Origin: UBA4055 sp964648295
GTDB taxonomy: Bacteria > UBA4055
DNA length: 64,000 bases
Assembly: GCA_964648295.1 (NCBI GenBank)
Contig: CAZYNH010000010.1
Location: forward strand, 37,210-101,209
Direction: 5' to 3'
Shown: positions 45,893 to 53,604 of the stretch, piece after piece
Layout of the letters: every line of letters starts with the position of its first letter
How positions within the stretch are numbered: position 1 is the stretch's first letter
Notes under the pieces: generated by a model
The model's database searches: none
Told to the model about the DNA's origin: nothing
The model's input: only the letters and a program-made list of their open reading frames with translations
Program-made: the position numbers and the translations under genes

Positions 45893-45962
45893 ACGCGGCG
45901 GTACATTAATCCTCCCCCTATTATTGAACTGCCGTGTAAAAGCGCCCTCGCGGCGCTTTTTA
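45893..45962 (+). ncRNA. Possible small RNA (two stem-loops, C-rich loop) between tsaD and nadA
   Basis: A 10-bp stem, ACGCGGCGGT (45893-45902) paired with ACTGCCGTGT (45928-45937) including two G-U pairs, encloses a 25-base loop with CCTCCCCC at 45911-45918, complementary to a ribosome site. It is followed at once by a perfect terminator. A TATATT box at 45885-45890 could give a transcript of about 65 bases, but its -35 is poor. The alternative is that this is only the tail and terminator of tsaD. Confidence 0.35.
45938..45962 (+). terminator. Terminator after tsaD (or after the possible small RNA)
   Basis: A 9-bp perfect stem, AAAAGCGCC/GGCGCTTTT, with the 5-base loop CTCGC, followed by TTTTT-type bases. 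It ends just before the nadA promoter, so it separates tsaD from nadA. Confidence 0.88.
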
Positions 45963-45965
45963 CAT

Positions 45966-45994
45966 TTGACAATATGACCTTGTATAACTATATT
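45966..45994 (+). promoter_or_regulatory. Promoter of the nadA operon
   Basis: Plus strand TTGACA, 17 bases, TATATT. It begins just after the terminator. Its -10 lies inside a possible 16-codon extension of nadA, which shows that nadA starts at the later ATG. Start of transcription is near 46001. Confidence 0.75.
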
Positions 45995-46021
45995 GACACA
46001 AAAAACGGAGCGTCAGATACA

Positions 46022-46948
46022 ATGGACAGGAAGGCGATTATCGAAAATATTGAAGAACTGAAGAAAAAGAAGAACGCGGTCATTCTCGCCCATTCTTACC
46101 AGGACGCGGAAGTAAGGGAAGTCGCCGATTTTACCGGCGATTCATTAGAACTTTCAAGGCGGGCCGCTTCCACCGATGCGGACATGATCGTGTTCTGCGG
46201 CGTGGATTTTATGGCCGAAAGCGCGAAGATACTCTCCCCGGACAAAAAGGTACTCCTGCCCGCTCCGGAGGCCAAGTGTCCCATGGCCGGGATGGTGGAT
46301 GCCGAAGGCCTCAGAGAATTGAAAAGAAAACACCCTGACGCCGTTGTGATAACCTACATTAACTCTCCCGCTGAAGTCAAGGCCGAAAGCGACTGCATCT
46401 GCACTTCATCGAACGCCGTCAGGATAGTAGAACATTATAAGAACAGAAAGATAATATTCACGCCGGACAAGAACCTTGGAGCGTACTGCAGAGAAAAAAC
46501 AGGCGCGGAAATGATAATCTGGAACGGACACTGTTATGTTCATGACGAGTTCAGCATCGGCGACATATATATTGCCAAACACGAACATCCGGGATGCATC
46601 CTCCTTGTTCATCCCGAATCCCCCGCCGAGGTTCTCGAACAGGCTGATTATATAGGTTCAACATCACAGATAATAAATTTTGTCGTAAACAATATAGCCA
46701 GCATGAACGAAGATGCCGGCGTAATTATCGGCACCGAAATCGAAATAGCAAAGATGCTGCTGCAGCGGTTCCCTGAAAAAAGGATATATCCACTCGCCGA
46801 CCATGCGGTCTGCCTCCAGATGAAAAAAACCGGACTTGAAGATGTATATAATTCACTGATAAACGAGGAAGAGGAGATATTCGTCTCCGAAGAGGTCAGA
46901 TCAAAAGCTCTGACCGCGCTGAACAAAATGCTTGAATTAAGTAAATAA
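46022..46948 (+). CDS. nadA: Quinolinate synthase NadA
   Basis: NadA condenses iminoaspartate with dihydroxyacetone phosphate to quinolinate in NAD synthesis, using an oxygen-sensitive 4Fe-4S cluster. The 308-residue product has three cysteines at the ligand positions: C86 (APEAKCPMAG), C171 (WNGHCYVHDE) and C264 (ADHAVCLQMKK). The set fits the short NadA form. The start MDRKAIIENIEELKKKKN follows from the promoter position. No nadB is adjacent. It is the first gene of a plus-strand operon. Confidence 0.97.
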   Translation: MDRKAIIENIEELKKKKNAVILAHSYQDAEVREVADFTGDSLELSRRAASTDADMIVFCGVDFMAESAKILSPDKKVLLPAPEAKCPMAGMVDAEGLRELKRKHPDAVVITYINSPAEVKAESDCICTSSNAVRIVEHYKNRKIIFTPDKNLGAYCREKTGAEMIIWNGHCYVHDEFSIGDIYIAKHEHPGCILLVHPESPAEVLEQADYIGSTSQIINFVVNNIASMNEDAGVIIGTEIEIAKMLLQRFPEKRIYPLADHAVCLQMKKTGLEDVYNSLINEEEEIFVSEEVRSKALTALNKMLELSK

Positions 46949-46959
46949 ACGGCCCTGTC

Positions 46960-47589
46960 ATGATCGAAATGAACGAAGACAATCCCAAAAAACGAGACAT
47001 CGAAACAATTGTCGGCATTCTTAAGAACGGCGGCGTGATAATATATCCAACCGATACCGGCTATGCTTTCGGATGCGACCTGTTCAATAAGAAAGGTTTT
47101 GAAAAATTACTCCTTGTGAAAAAAGTCGATAAAAAGAAAACCTTTTCTTTTGTCTGCAACAACTTCAGCCAGATGAGCGAATATTCTGAATGTCAGAACG
47201 AATATTTTAAGCTGATAAGACAACTGCTCCCCGGCCCCTATACTTTCATAATGAAAGCCCTGAATTCAGTTTCTAAAACAGTTTCCGGGGAAAAGAAAAA
47301 AGTCGGGATCAGGATTCCGTTGAACAATATAGACCGCGCGATAGTAGAAGGATTGGGCAACCCCCTGATAAGTTCGAGCCTCAATAAATATTCTGATGTC
47401 TGCGATAAGGGGCTAAAGCCTCTTTCAGATCCGTCGGAAATTGAAAGAATTTACGGAAGGCAGGTTGACGAGATAATAGCCTGCGGAACCATCGAACCCG
47501 AGTTCTCCACAGTGATAGACATAACCGGGGATGAAATTGAAATAATAAGAGAAGGAAAAGGACCCACAGATATTTTTTTTTCGGAATGA
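46960..47589 (+). CDS. Sua5/YciO/YrdC family protein
   Basis: This 209-residue protein has the YrdC-fold motifs YPTDTGYAFGCD near residue 30, KKTFSFVC near 64 and LLPGPYTFIMKA near 90. The family makes threonylcarbamoyl-AMP for the t6A modification (TsaC/Sua5) or includes the less well defined YciO. The length and the YPTDTGYAFGCD form resemble YciO; it could still provide the TsaC activity for TsaD upstream. It starts 11 bases after nadA and ends one base before the PorV-like gene. The Shine-Dalgarno is weak. Confidence 0.88.
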   Translation: MIEMNEDNPKKRDIETIVGILKNGGVIIYPTDTGYAFGCDLFNKKGFEKLLLVKKVDKKKTFSFVCNNFSQMSEYSECQNEYFKLIRQLLPGPYTFIMKALNSVSKTVSGEKKKVGIRIPLNNIDRAIVEGLGNPLISSSLNKYSDVCDKGLKPLSDPSEIERIYGRQVDEIIACGTIEPEFSTVIDITGDEIEIIREGKGPTDIFFSE

Positions 47590-47590
47590 T

Positions 47591-48547
47591 ATGATAAAAA
47601 ATACAGCCATAATATTGTTTGTAATGATCAGTTCGCTTTCCGGCAGTGGAAAGTATGCCGGCGAGTTCATAAGCGGTGGAGTTGACGCTCGAAGCCTGTC
47701 TCTGGGGAATATGATACTTACTTCGTTTTATAACTCCTCGGCCGCATATTTCAACCCCTCATTCCTTCCCGAAATGGAATTCAGCGGAATTGTCCTGTCG
47801 CACAGCGAAAGGTTCGGGGGGATTGTACAGCAGGAATTCGGGGCCTATAGTACGAAGTATAAGGGTTATGATATCGGCACGGCTTTTATCTGGATAAATG
47901 TTGACGGGATAATACTCACAAGACTGCAGAATGAAAATGAAGCGGTAAGCCCGGACAACAGGATCATACCCGACGGCACCGTTTCCGACAACGAATTCGC
48001 TCTGTTTTTGAGCATGGGGAAAAAATTTAACGAAAAAATGAACTGGGGCGCCGGGACAAAGATACTTTTCAAGACCTTTGAACAGGAATCAGCTTCCGGA
48101 ATAGGCTTTGATGTCTCCGCGCTATACAGTGGCCCATACAACATCATAATGGGATTGAAGATCCAGGACATAACTACTTCCGCGCTCTTCTGGACTACCG
48201 GCAAGAATGAATTCGTCAGCCCGTCAGTCCTCTTCGGTGCAGAATACAACGGGAGACTTGAATATTTTTTAGCGGATTACAAGGCCATCTGCGGAACAAA
48301 GATAAGGACGGAGAATTACTCAGAATATTCGTTCGCCGCGCTTGGACCGGCCGACATTTCATTATCCGCCGGACTGGAGCTTAAGTTCCGGAATGTTTTT
48401 GTAAGAGGCGGCTATAACACCGATGACACATGGTCGGCGGGAAGCGGCCTTAATATCTACAATTTTACCATTGACTACGCTTTCAGGCCTGATTTCGAGG
48501 ATCTTGGAAATACGCACAAAGCAAGCGTTTCATATTTCTGGAAATAA
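47591..48547 (+). CDS. PorV/PorQ-like outer-membrane barrel protein
   Basis: A 318-residue protein with a signal peptide and the family opening GEFISGGVDARSLSLGNMIL followed by SAAYFNPSFLPE. Later alternating strands fit a barrel. It resembles the PorV-like protein in the surface operon but is clearly distinct. In T9SS it would act as cargo carrier or barrel accessory. It lies one base after the Sua5/YciO stop and three bases before the RseC-like gene. Confidence 0.84.
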   Translation: MIKNTAIILFVMISSLSGSGKYAGEFISGGVDARSLSLGNMILTSFYNSSAAYFNPSFLPEMEFSGIVLSHSERFGGIVQQEFGAYSTKYKGYDIGTAFIWINVDGIILTRLQNENEAVSPDNRIIPDGTVSDNEFALFLSMGKKFNEKMNWGAGTKILFKTFEQESASGIGFDVSALYSGPYNIIMGLKIQDITTSALFWTTGKNEFVSPSVLFGAEYNGRLEYFLADYKAICGTKIRTENYSEYSFAALGPADISLSAGLELKFRNVFVRGGYNTDDTWSAGSGLNIYNFTIDYAFRPDFEDLGNTHKASVSYFWK

Positions 48548-48550
48548 CCG

Positions 48551-48958
48551 ATGGACAGGGGAAAGGTAATAAGGATCTCCGGGGAATTCGCTTTTATTGA
48601 GATGGAACTGAATGAATCGTGCAGTTCATGCTCAAATAAAGGCGTCTGCATGGCGGGTGGCAGGCCGGCCGAACTGAAGGTAGAGAACACTGGAGAGCTT
48701 AAGGAAGGCGATATTGTAGAGATCGATCTGGCGCCGAAGGCTAAACTGACAGCGGGTTTCTTACTTTTTATTTTTCCTATAATTACGATCATTTTGTTTT
48801 ATTATCTGGCTTTCTCGATCTATAGCACTGAAAAGGCAGGTATACTTGGCGCTTTGACGGGACTGGCGTCCGGAGTCGCTGCGGTTTACGGCGTAAACAG
48901 GACTGTCTCAAATAACCGGTATTTCAAACCCCGCTCTATCAGAAAGATAATAAAATGA
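48551..48958 (+). CDS. SoxR-reducing/RseC family protein
   Basis: This 135-residue membrane protein has the RseC-like motif C24-xx-C27-x5-C33 (SCSSCSNKGVC), followed by two transmembrane segments at about 72-90 and 95-115. RseC is linked with electron transfer by Rnf-type systems in other bacteria. Here its place in a nadA operon is unusual, though a redox link is plausible. The C terminus is basic. Its stop overlaps the ubiA-like start. Confidence 0.82.
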   Translation: MDRGKVIRISGEFAFIEMELNESCSSCSNKGVCMAGGRPAELKVENTGELKEGDIVEIDLAPKAKLTAGFLLFIFPIITIILFYYLAFSIYSTEKAGILGALTGLASGVAAVYGVNRTVSNNRYFKPRSIRKIIK

Positions 48959-49782
48959 TGTCTTATCTGCTTATAATCAGGCCCCTGAATCTGTTCATAA
49001 CCGCTGTTTCTTCAGCCGCGGCTTATTTCATTGTCGCCCCGGACCCGGATCACAGGATACTTTTTCTTATTATCATGTCAACTGTTCTCACAGCGGGCGC
49101 AGGCAATATCATAAACGATATTATCGATATTGATATTGACATAATAAACAAGCCTGAAAGGCCGCTGCCGTCAAAAAGCCTGAAAGTATCATCGGCATAT
49201 TTTCTTTATCTTGTCCTTGCCGGGGCGTCTTTATCCGCCGGTTTTTTACTGGGATATCATTCATTCGCGGCGGTCGTTCTGGTCAATATAATACTGCTCT
49301 CTTATACAGTATTTCTGAAAAGGCGGCCTTTCTGGGGAAATTTCGTTGTCGCTTTCCTGGGCGGATACCTGTTCTATTTCTGCTCTATCACGACCGGCAA
49401 TTTTGAAAAGATACTGCCTCTATCTGTGTCCGCGTTCCTGTTCCATTTTATAAGAGAGATAATCAAAGACATAGCCGATATCAGAGGAGATAAGCACCGG
49501 AAAGCCAATACAATGGCTATAAAACTTGGCGTCTGCCGTACTGTATCCCACGTAAAATTACTTCTTACAACTCTCGTCTTCTATCTTGTTTCGCTAATGG
49601 TTTCCGGCGGTTATAACCTGTATTTTTCACTAATAATACTTTTTTCCGTATTTCCGGTAATAATCTATATTATGCGGTCACTTTTTAAAGAACCGTCGGA
49701 AGTGAACTTTGAACGGTTGAGCCTTATTATGAAAACCGACATGATATTCGGCATCCTGGCATTCTATTTCGGCATGATATAA
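48955..49782 (+). CDS. UbiA-family prenyltransferase
   Basis: A 275-residue membrane protein with about eight hydrophobic segments and two Asp-rich motifs: NDIIDIDID (54-62) and KDIADIRGDKHRKAN near 165-178. These bind magnesium and the prenyl diphosphate. The sequence NKPERPLPS after motif one is typical of the digeranylgeranylglyceryl phosphate synthase/(S)-geranylgeranylglycerol type, but quinone-type substrates are equally possible. It is the last gene of its operon, and a bidirectional terminator follows at once. Confidence 0.88.
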   Translation: MMSYLLIIRPLNLFITAVSSAAAYFIVAPDPDHRILFLIIMSTVLTAGAGNIINDIIDIDIDIINKPERPLPSKSLKVSSAYFLYLVLAGASLSAGFLLGYHSFAAVVLVNIILLSYTVFLKRRPFWGNFVVAFLGGYLFYFCSITTGNFEKILPLSVSAFLFHFIREIIKDIADIRGDKHRKANTMAIKLGVCRTVSHVKLLLTTLVFYLVSLMVSGGYNLYFSLIILFSVFPVIIYIMRSLFKEPSEVNFERLSLIMKTDMIFGILAFYFGMI

Positions 49783-49808
49783 AAAAAGGACCCTTTGAGG
49801 GCCCTTTT
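49781..49808. terminator. Bidirectional terminator between ubiA-like gene and small gene
   Basis: Stem AAAAGGACCCT/AGGGCCCTTTT (one mismatch) with loop TTG; T-tract on plus strand is TTTT, and on the minus strand seven T residues arise from the A-run at 49781-49787. It can serve both the plus-strand ubiA-like gene and the minus-strand 47-codon gene. Confidence 0.75.
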
Positions 49809-49837
49809 CAGTCCGTACGGCCTTAGCCGTGTCTGAA

Positions 49838-49981
49838 CTAGAAGAGGTGATGTCTTATCTTAGGAAAGCTGTTCCTGAAGTCGTATTTGATCTTTACATC
49901 CAGTATTTCTTTTACTTCATCGGCCGTCAGGTGTTTGCTTTCGAACTCTTCGGCTATCTGCGTGATCTTATCTATCTTCAT
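49838..49981 (-). CDS. Small 47-residue protein of unknown function
   Basis: The protein is MKIDKITQIAEEFESKHLT and ends SFPKIRHHLF. It is charged and helical, with the segment LTADEVKEILDVKIK, and has no signal or membrane segment. The gene is well supported: GAAAGGAG lies seven bases before ATG, a TTGACG-N16-TATATT promoter is upstream and a terminator downstream. I cannot assign a family. It could be a regulator or a small subunit of the Mbx-like complex next door, as it lies directly downstream of that operon in the same direction. Confidence 0.8.
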   Translation of the reverse strand: MKIDKITQIAEEFESKHLTADEVKEILDVKIKYDFRNSFPKIRHHLF

Positions 49982-50022
49982 TTTATACTCCTTTCTTTTG
50001 AGTTTGGTCTGTTTTCAACTGA

Positions 50023-50050
50023 AATATACTTAAAATAACATCGCCGTCAA
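50023..50050 (-). promoter_or_regulatory. Promoter of the 47-residue protein gene
   Basis: Minus strand TTGACG, 16 bases, TATATT. Start of transcription near 50016 gives a leader of about 35 bases with the strong ribosome site GAAAGGAG. It lies between the end of the Mbx-like operon and the small gene; no clear terminator lies upstream of it. Confidence 0.68.
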
Positions 50051-50097
50051 ACATTACTCCGACGAAATGTATTAAACAATGTATGAAATGAAGATAA

Positions 50098-51864
50098 TTA
50101 TCCTCTTAACTGACTGTCTATGAAATATGCTGCTTTTTTACCTGCCGCGACCGCTTTTATAGCATCGTCCGGGCCGGTCTGGCAATCTCCGCCGGCAAAG
50201 ACCTTTTCGTTCGATCTTAAAGTATCGGAATTAACTTCAAGAGTTCCCCACCTCGTGACTTTCAGGCCGAGTGTTTCCGAAAACTCAGGCTCTACTTTCT
50301 GCCCGATGGCCATTATGCAGACATCCGCTTCTATGTCGAATTCCGAGCCTTCTTTTGGCACCGGGCTTCTTCTTCCGCTTTTGTCAGGTTCGCCTAGTTC
50401 CATCCTCAGGCACTGTATCTTCAGTCTGCCCGAAGGTGTTTTTTCTATTTTGACGGGAGTTGCGAGGATATTGAGTTCGGCACCCTCTTCTTTAGCCTCC
50501 CTTATCTCTTCCCTGTTGGCAGGCATCTCGACCTCGGTCCTTCTGTAAAGTATCTTCGCTTCAGCTCCCAGCCTGATAGACGAACGGGTGGCATCCATGG
50601 CCGTATTTCCACCGCCAACTATAACCGCTGTTTTTCCCACATACGGTCTTTCGCCCTTAGAGACTTTTTCCAGAAATTCCACCCCTGAATAAATGCCTTC
50701 GGTATCCATTCCCTGAATAGGCATATCGCTGCCTATCTGAGCACCTGCCGCGATAAAAACCGCATCGTTATCCTTGTGAAGCTGTTCGAAAGATATATCT
50801 TTGCCGATCTTAACATTGAATTTTACATTCACGCCCTGACCGAGAATAAAATCTATCTCGCGCTGAAGAACATCGGAGGGCAGCCTGTAATCCGGGATAC
50901 CCCATTTGAGCATACCGCCGAGCTTATCGTGCTGTTCGTATATCGTTACGGAGTGGCCGAATCTTCTCAGGTAGAAAGCCGCGGTCAGACCAGCCGGACC
51001 TCCGCCGATTATTCCTACCCTGCGGTTGGTTTGAGGCACAGGTTCAAGATCTGTTATCTCGCCTTTTCTCCTGTATGTCTTATCCCCGATATATCTTTTC
51101 AATGACCTAATAGCGACTGGTTTTCCGTTATGACCGACCGCGCATACATCCTCGCATTTGGCCGTACAGATCCTTCCGCAGGCTTCGAGCATCGGATTGG
51201 TCTCGAACATTATACGCAGACCTTCATCAAAATCCTTATCCTTGATAGCGTGAATGTATTTCGGAACATCCATGTGAGTCGGACATGCCTGTACGCAGAT
51301 CCCGCACTCCAGGCAACGGCCGGCTTCGGTCTCAGCTTCTTCGTCGGTAAAGCCCATTGCGTATTCGTCGAAATTTTTCTTACGTAATTCCGGCTTTTTT
51401 TCCTCCATGTGTGTTCTTTCGGGATCTACAAGCCACGCTTCATCCGTCCGTTTATAACCCTTGTCGGACTTATCCCATTTTTTCGCATCGACGCCGGGAA
51501 TATATCTATAATCGTCCGAATTCTCGGAGATCCAAATATAATCATTTGACATTCCGAGCGAACCTGTCGGGCAGATATCCACGCACAGAGCGCACCAGCA
51601 GCATCTTCCGTAGTCAATTAACGGCCTTAATCCGCTGTCGCCGGGTTTCGGTCCTCTGCCGGCAACTTCCACAAGATCAATTGACGCGTTCTGGCAAATT
51701 TCTTCGCACGATCCGCAGCCTATACATTTTTCGACATCGTTGGTGTGAAATCCGCGGTAAAGAGGAGCGCCTTCCCTTTCCGTTAAAGGTTTTACGATCG
51801 TATCCGGCTTTTCAAAAGCTCTCTTCCATGCGTTAAAAGGGGATATTACATCTTTTAAGCTCAT
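50098..51864 (-). CDS. NuoI-type ferredoxin fused to NfnB/GltD-type FAD-NADPH oxidoreductase
   Basis: The 588-residue protein combines two modules. Residues 1 to about 105 are an MbxN/NuoI-like double-cluster ferredoxin: C47, C50, C53, C57 and C88, C91, C94, C98. After a linker (about 110-180) comes an NfnB/GltD module: cluster motifs C184, C187, C190, C194 and C229, C233, C237, C241; FAD site GIIGGGPAG (284-292); NADPH site GGGNTAMDA (417-425) with RR at 441-442; final FAD motif AGGDCQTGPDDAI. This fits a subunit that links the membrane arm to NADP(H). It is the last gene of the operon, two bases after the NuoD-like gene. No gltB is present, so it is not a glutamate synthase. Confidence 0.93.
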   Translation of the reverse strand: MSLKDVISPFNAWKRAFEKPDTIVKPLTEREGAPLYRGFHTNDVEKCIGCGSCEEICQNASIDLVEVAGRGPKPGDSGLRPLIDYGRCCWCALCVDICPTGSLGMSNDYIWISENSDDYRYIPGVDAKKWDKSDKGYKRTDEAWLVDPERTHMEEKKPELRKKNFDEYAMGFTDEEAETEAGRCLECGICVQACPTHMDVPKYIHAIKDKDFDEGLRIMFETNPMLEACGRICTAKCEDVCAVGHNGKPVAIRSLKRYIGDKTYRRKGEITDLEPVPQTNRRVGIIGGGPAGLTAAFYLRRFGHSVTIYEQHDKLGGMLKWGIPDYRLPSDVLQREIDFILGQGVNVKFNVKIGKDISFEQLHKDNDAVFIAAGAQIGSDMPIQGMDTEGIYSGVEFLEKVSKGERPYVGKTAVIVGGGNTAMDATRSSIRLGAEAKILYRRTEVEMPANREEIREAKEEGAELNILATPVKIEKTPSGRLKIQCLRMELGEPDKSGRRSPVPKEGSEFDIEADVCIMAIGQKVEPEFSETLGLKVTRWGTLEVNSDTLRSNEKVFAGGDCQTGPDDAIKAVAAGKKAAYFIDSQLRG

Positions 51865-51866
51865 TA

Positions 51867-53012
51867 TTACCTCTCTATTTCGGGGGGATAAGTTTGAAGC
51901 GAGACCATAATGCCGAAAATATCCGCATTGGTGTTGCCTTCCGCAAGTTTTTCCAACAGCGACATCGCATGAGTGTGACTCGGACCTTTAACATGGACTC
52001 TTCTCGGATATTCCGTGCCGTCGGTTACCATATAATAACCGTACTCTCCCCTGCCTGATTCCGCTCTGACATAAGTTTCTCCGGCCGGGATCTTCCAGTG
52101 CAGAATGTCGGGAATGTGCGTTCTGACGGGGCCGTGCTTCGGCATTTTCGCAAGTATCTGCCTGATAAGATTAATTGAAAGGTGGCACTCCTGAAGCCTC
52201 AAGAACGTTCTTTCGTAAACATCTCCCGCCGTACCGGTAGTTACTTCAAAATCGAGCTGATCATAGATCAGGTACGGATGGTCTTTTCTGACATCGTTTT
52301 TTACGCCCGATGCTCTCGCAGTCGTGCCGTTGATACCGAATGGTTCTATCCAGTCTTTTGGAATAACCGCCAGGCCTTTCGATCTCGATTTGAAAACCGC
52401 ATTGTTGAACATCACTTTTTCTACATCCGACAGCACTTTTTCGATCTTTACGAGAGTTTTTTCCAGCCTTCCTTCAAATCCTTCGGGAATTTCGTACCTG
52501 ACGCCGCCGGGAATTATGTACATGTGATATATCCTGCCGCCTGTAAGCTCCTCGAACGAGTCTAACAGAAAATCCCTGTGCGCGACCGTCCACTGCCCTA
52601 TCGTACCCAGTCCGAATGAACCTGCCTGACCCCCGAGTCCCATCACAGTTGCTCCTAGCCTCGCCATTTCGAGCGTAAGCGCTCTGATCCATTTCGCTCT
52701 TTCGGGTATCTCTATTCCTGAAAGCTCCTCTGTCGCAGCGGCAAAAAGATATTCGTTAGTATCGGGCTCGGGTACGCATATCCTGCACACGATCGGAAAG
52801 CAGTTTATGAACTTTCTTCGCTCCATCAATTTCTCAAATCCTCTGTGCAGATAGCCGACATGGGTCCTGAGCCATTTGATCTCATCGCCTTCCAGAAGTA
52901 TCTCGAGGCTCATATTGCCCGTCACGCCCGGATGCTGGGGGCCCTGCCATATCTTTACAAATTTGCCGGATCTTGGATCATATTCTTGTGTTTCATTCCA
53001 TATCGGTTTCAT
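51867..53012 (-). CDS. NuoD-like large subunit, MbxL-like (hydrogenase-related, no Ni-Fe site)
   Basis: A 381-residue protein of the NuoD/[NiFe]-hydrogenase large subunit family. In hydrogenases the metal is held by an N-terminal RxCGxC and a C-terminal DPCxxC. Here the N-terminal pair is C76 and C79 (IVCRIC) plus C71. The C terminus reads NADIFGIMVSLQTYPPEIER, with no cysteine, as in NuoD. The pattern of CxxC kept and C-terminal pair lost resembles MbxL as I remember it. It should therefore not form a hydrogen-evolving Ni-Fe site. It sits between the NuoC-like and the ferredoxin-NfnB genes. Confidence 0.9.
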   Translation of the reverse strand: MKPIWNETQEYDPRSGKFVKIWQGPQHPGVTGNMSLEILLEGDEIKWLRTHVGYLHRGFEKLMERRKFINCFPIVCRICVPEPDTNEYLFAAATEELSGIEIPERAKWIRALTLEMARLGATVMGLGGQAGSFGLGTIGQWTVAHRDFLLDSFEELTGGRIYHMYIIPGGVRYEIPEGFEGRLEKTLVKIEKVLSDVEKVMFNNAVFKSRSKGLAVIPKDWIEPFGINGTTARASGVKNDVRKDHPYLIYDQLDFEVTTGTAGDVYERTFLRLQECHLSINLIRQILAKMPKHGPVRTHIPDILHWKIPAGETYVRAESGRGEYGYYMVTDGTEYPRRVHVKGPSHTHAMSLLEKLAEGNTNADIFGIMVSLQTYPPEIER

Positions 53013-53013
53013 A

Positions 53014-53595
53014 TTATTCGCCCGATTTATTTTTTCTTACTGTTTTCGCTATGCCTTTTTTCACTTCCGCCTCGACTGAATACATTTTTTCTTCCATGTG
53101 GGCTACATTATCCTTTGTATATCTGCCCGGACGCGGAAAATAAGTCTCTTCCGAATATTTTTTCGTGTCGAATTCTTTTCTCATCGGCGGAATTCCCCTC
53201 CAGCCTTCAAGAGCGAACGGTTCATCTACTCTCGGACAGCCGGGAAAGTCAATACCGAACATTTCTCTGATCTCCCTTTCGTAAACTCTCGCGCCTGCCC
53301 AAAGGTTGTTTATGCTGACCATGGACGGATTTTTTCTGTCTATATAAGTTTTTACGCTCACATCTGTCTTATTCGAATAATTATGGAGGTGATAAATCAA
53401 CTCGAATTTGTCTTTTTCGATCCAGTCCACGGCCGACATCAGAGTAAGATGACCGTAGCCCTCGAATTCTTTAAGGTACAGCACGCATCCTTCGATATCC
53501 TTTTTTTCGACTGTCAGAAACACATGCCCCGTTCTGCTGGCATGAACATCTTTCGCGCCGAATTTCTGCTTAAGTCTTTCTATGAGTTTATCCAT
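53014..53595 (-). CDS. NuoC-like subunit (MbxK-like)
   Basis: The product (193 residues) has the NuoC/30-kDa subunit signature in VYEREIREMFGIDFPGCPRV followed by DEPFALEGWRG. It is soluble and lacks metal motifs. In complex I it pairs with NuoD on the peripheral arm. The C-terminal extension after PPMRKEF is lysine-rich. It lies nine bases after the NuoB-like gene and one base before the NuoD-like one. Confidence 0.92.
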   Translation of the reverse strand: MDKLIERLKQKFGAKDVHASRTGHVFLTVEKKDIEGCVLYLKEFEGYGHLTLMSAVDWIEKDKFELIYHLHNYSNKTDVSVKTYIDRKNPSMVSINNLWAGARVYEREIREMFGIDFPGCPRVDEPFALEGWRGIPPMRKEFDTKKYSEETYFPRPGRYTKDNVAHMEEKMYSVEAEVKKGIAKTVRKNKSGE

Positions 53596-53604
53596 TTTCC
53601 GCCT

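Noticed and set aside
45974..46021. 16-codon N-terminal extension of nadA
   Set aside because: The nadA promoter -10 box lies inside it, so it cannot be translated from that promoter.
50051..50070. Inverted repeat ACATT...AATGT near the end of the Mbx-like operon as a terminator
   Set aside because: Five-base stem with a long loop and no T-run; too weak.
50098..51864. Glutamate synthase small subunit (GltD) as the name of the FAD-NADPH protein
   Set aside because: No gltB is present and the protein carries an N-terminal NuoI-like ferredoxin inside an Mbx-like operon.
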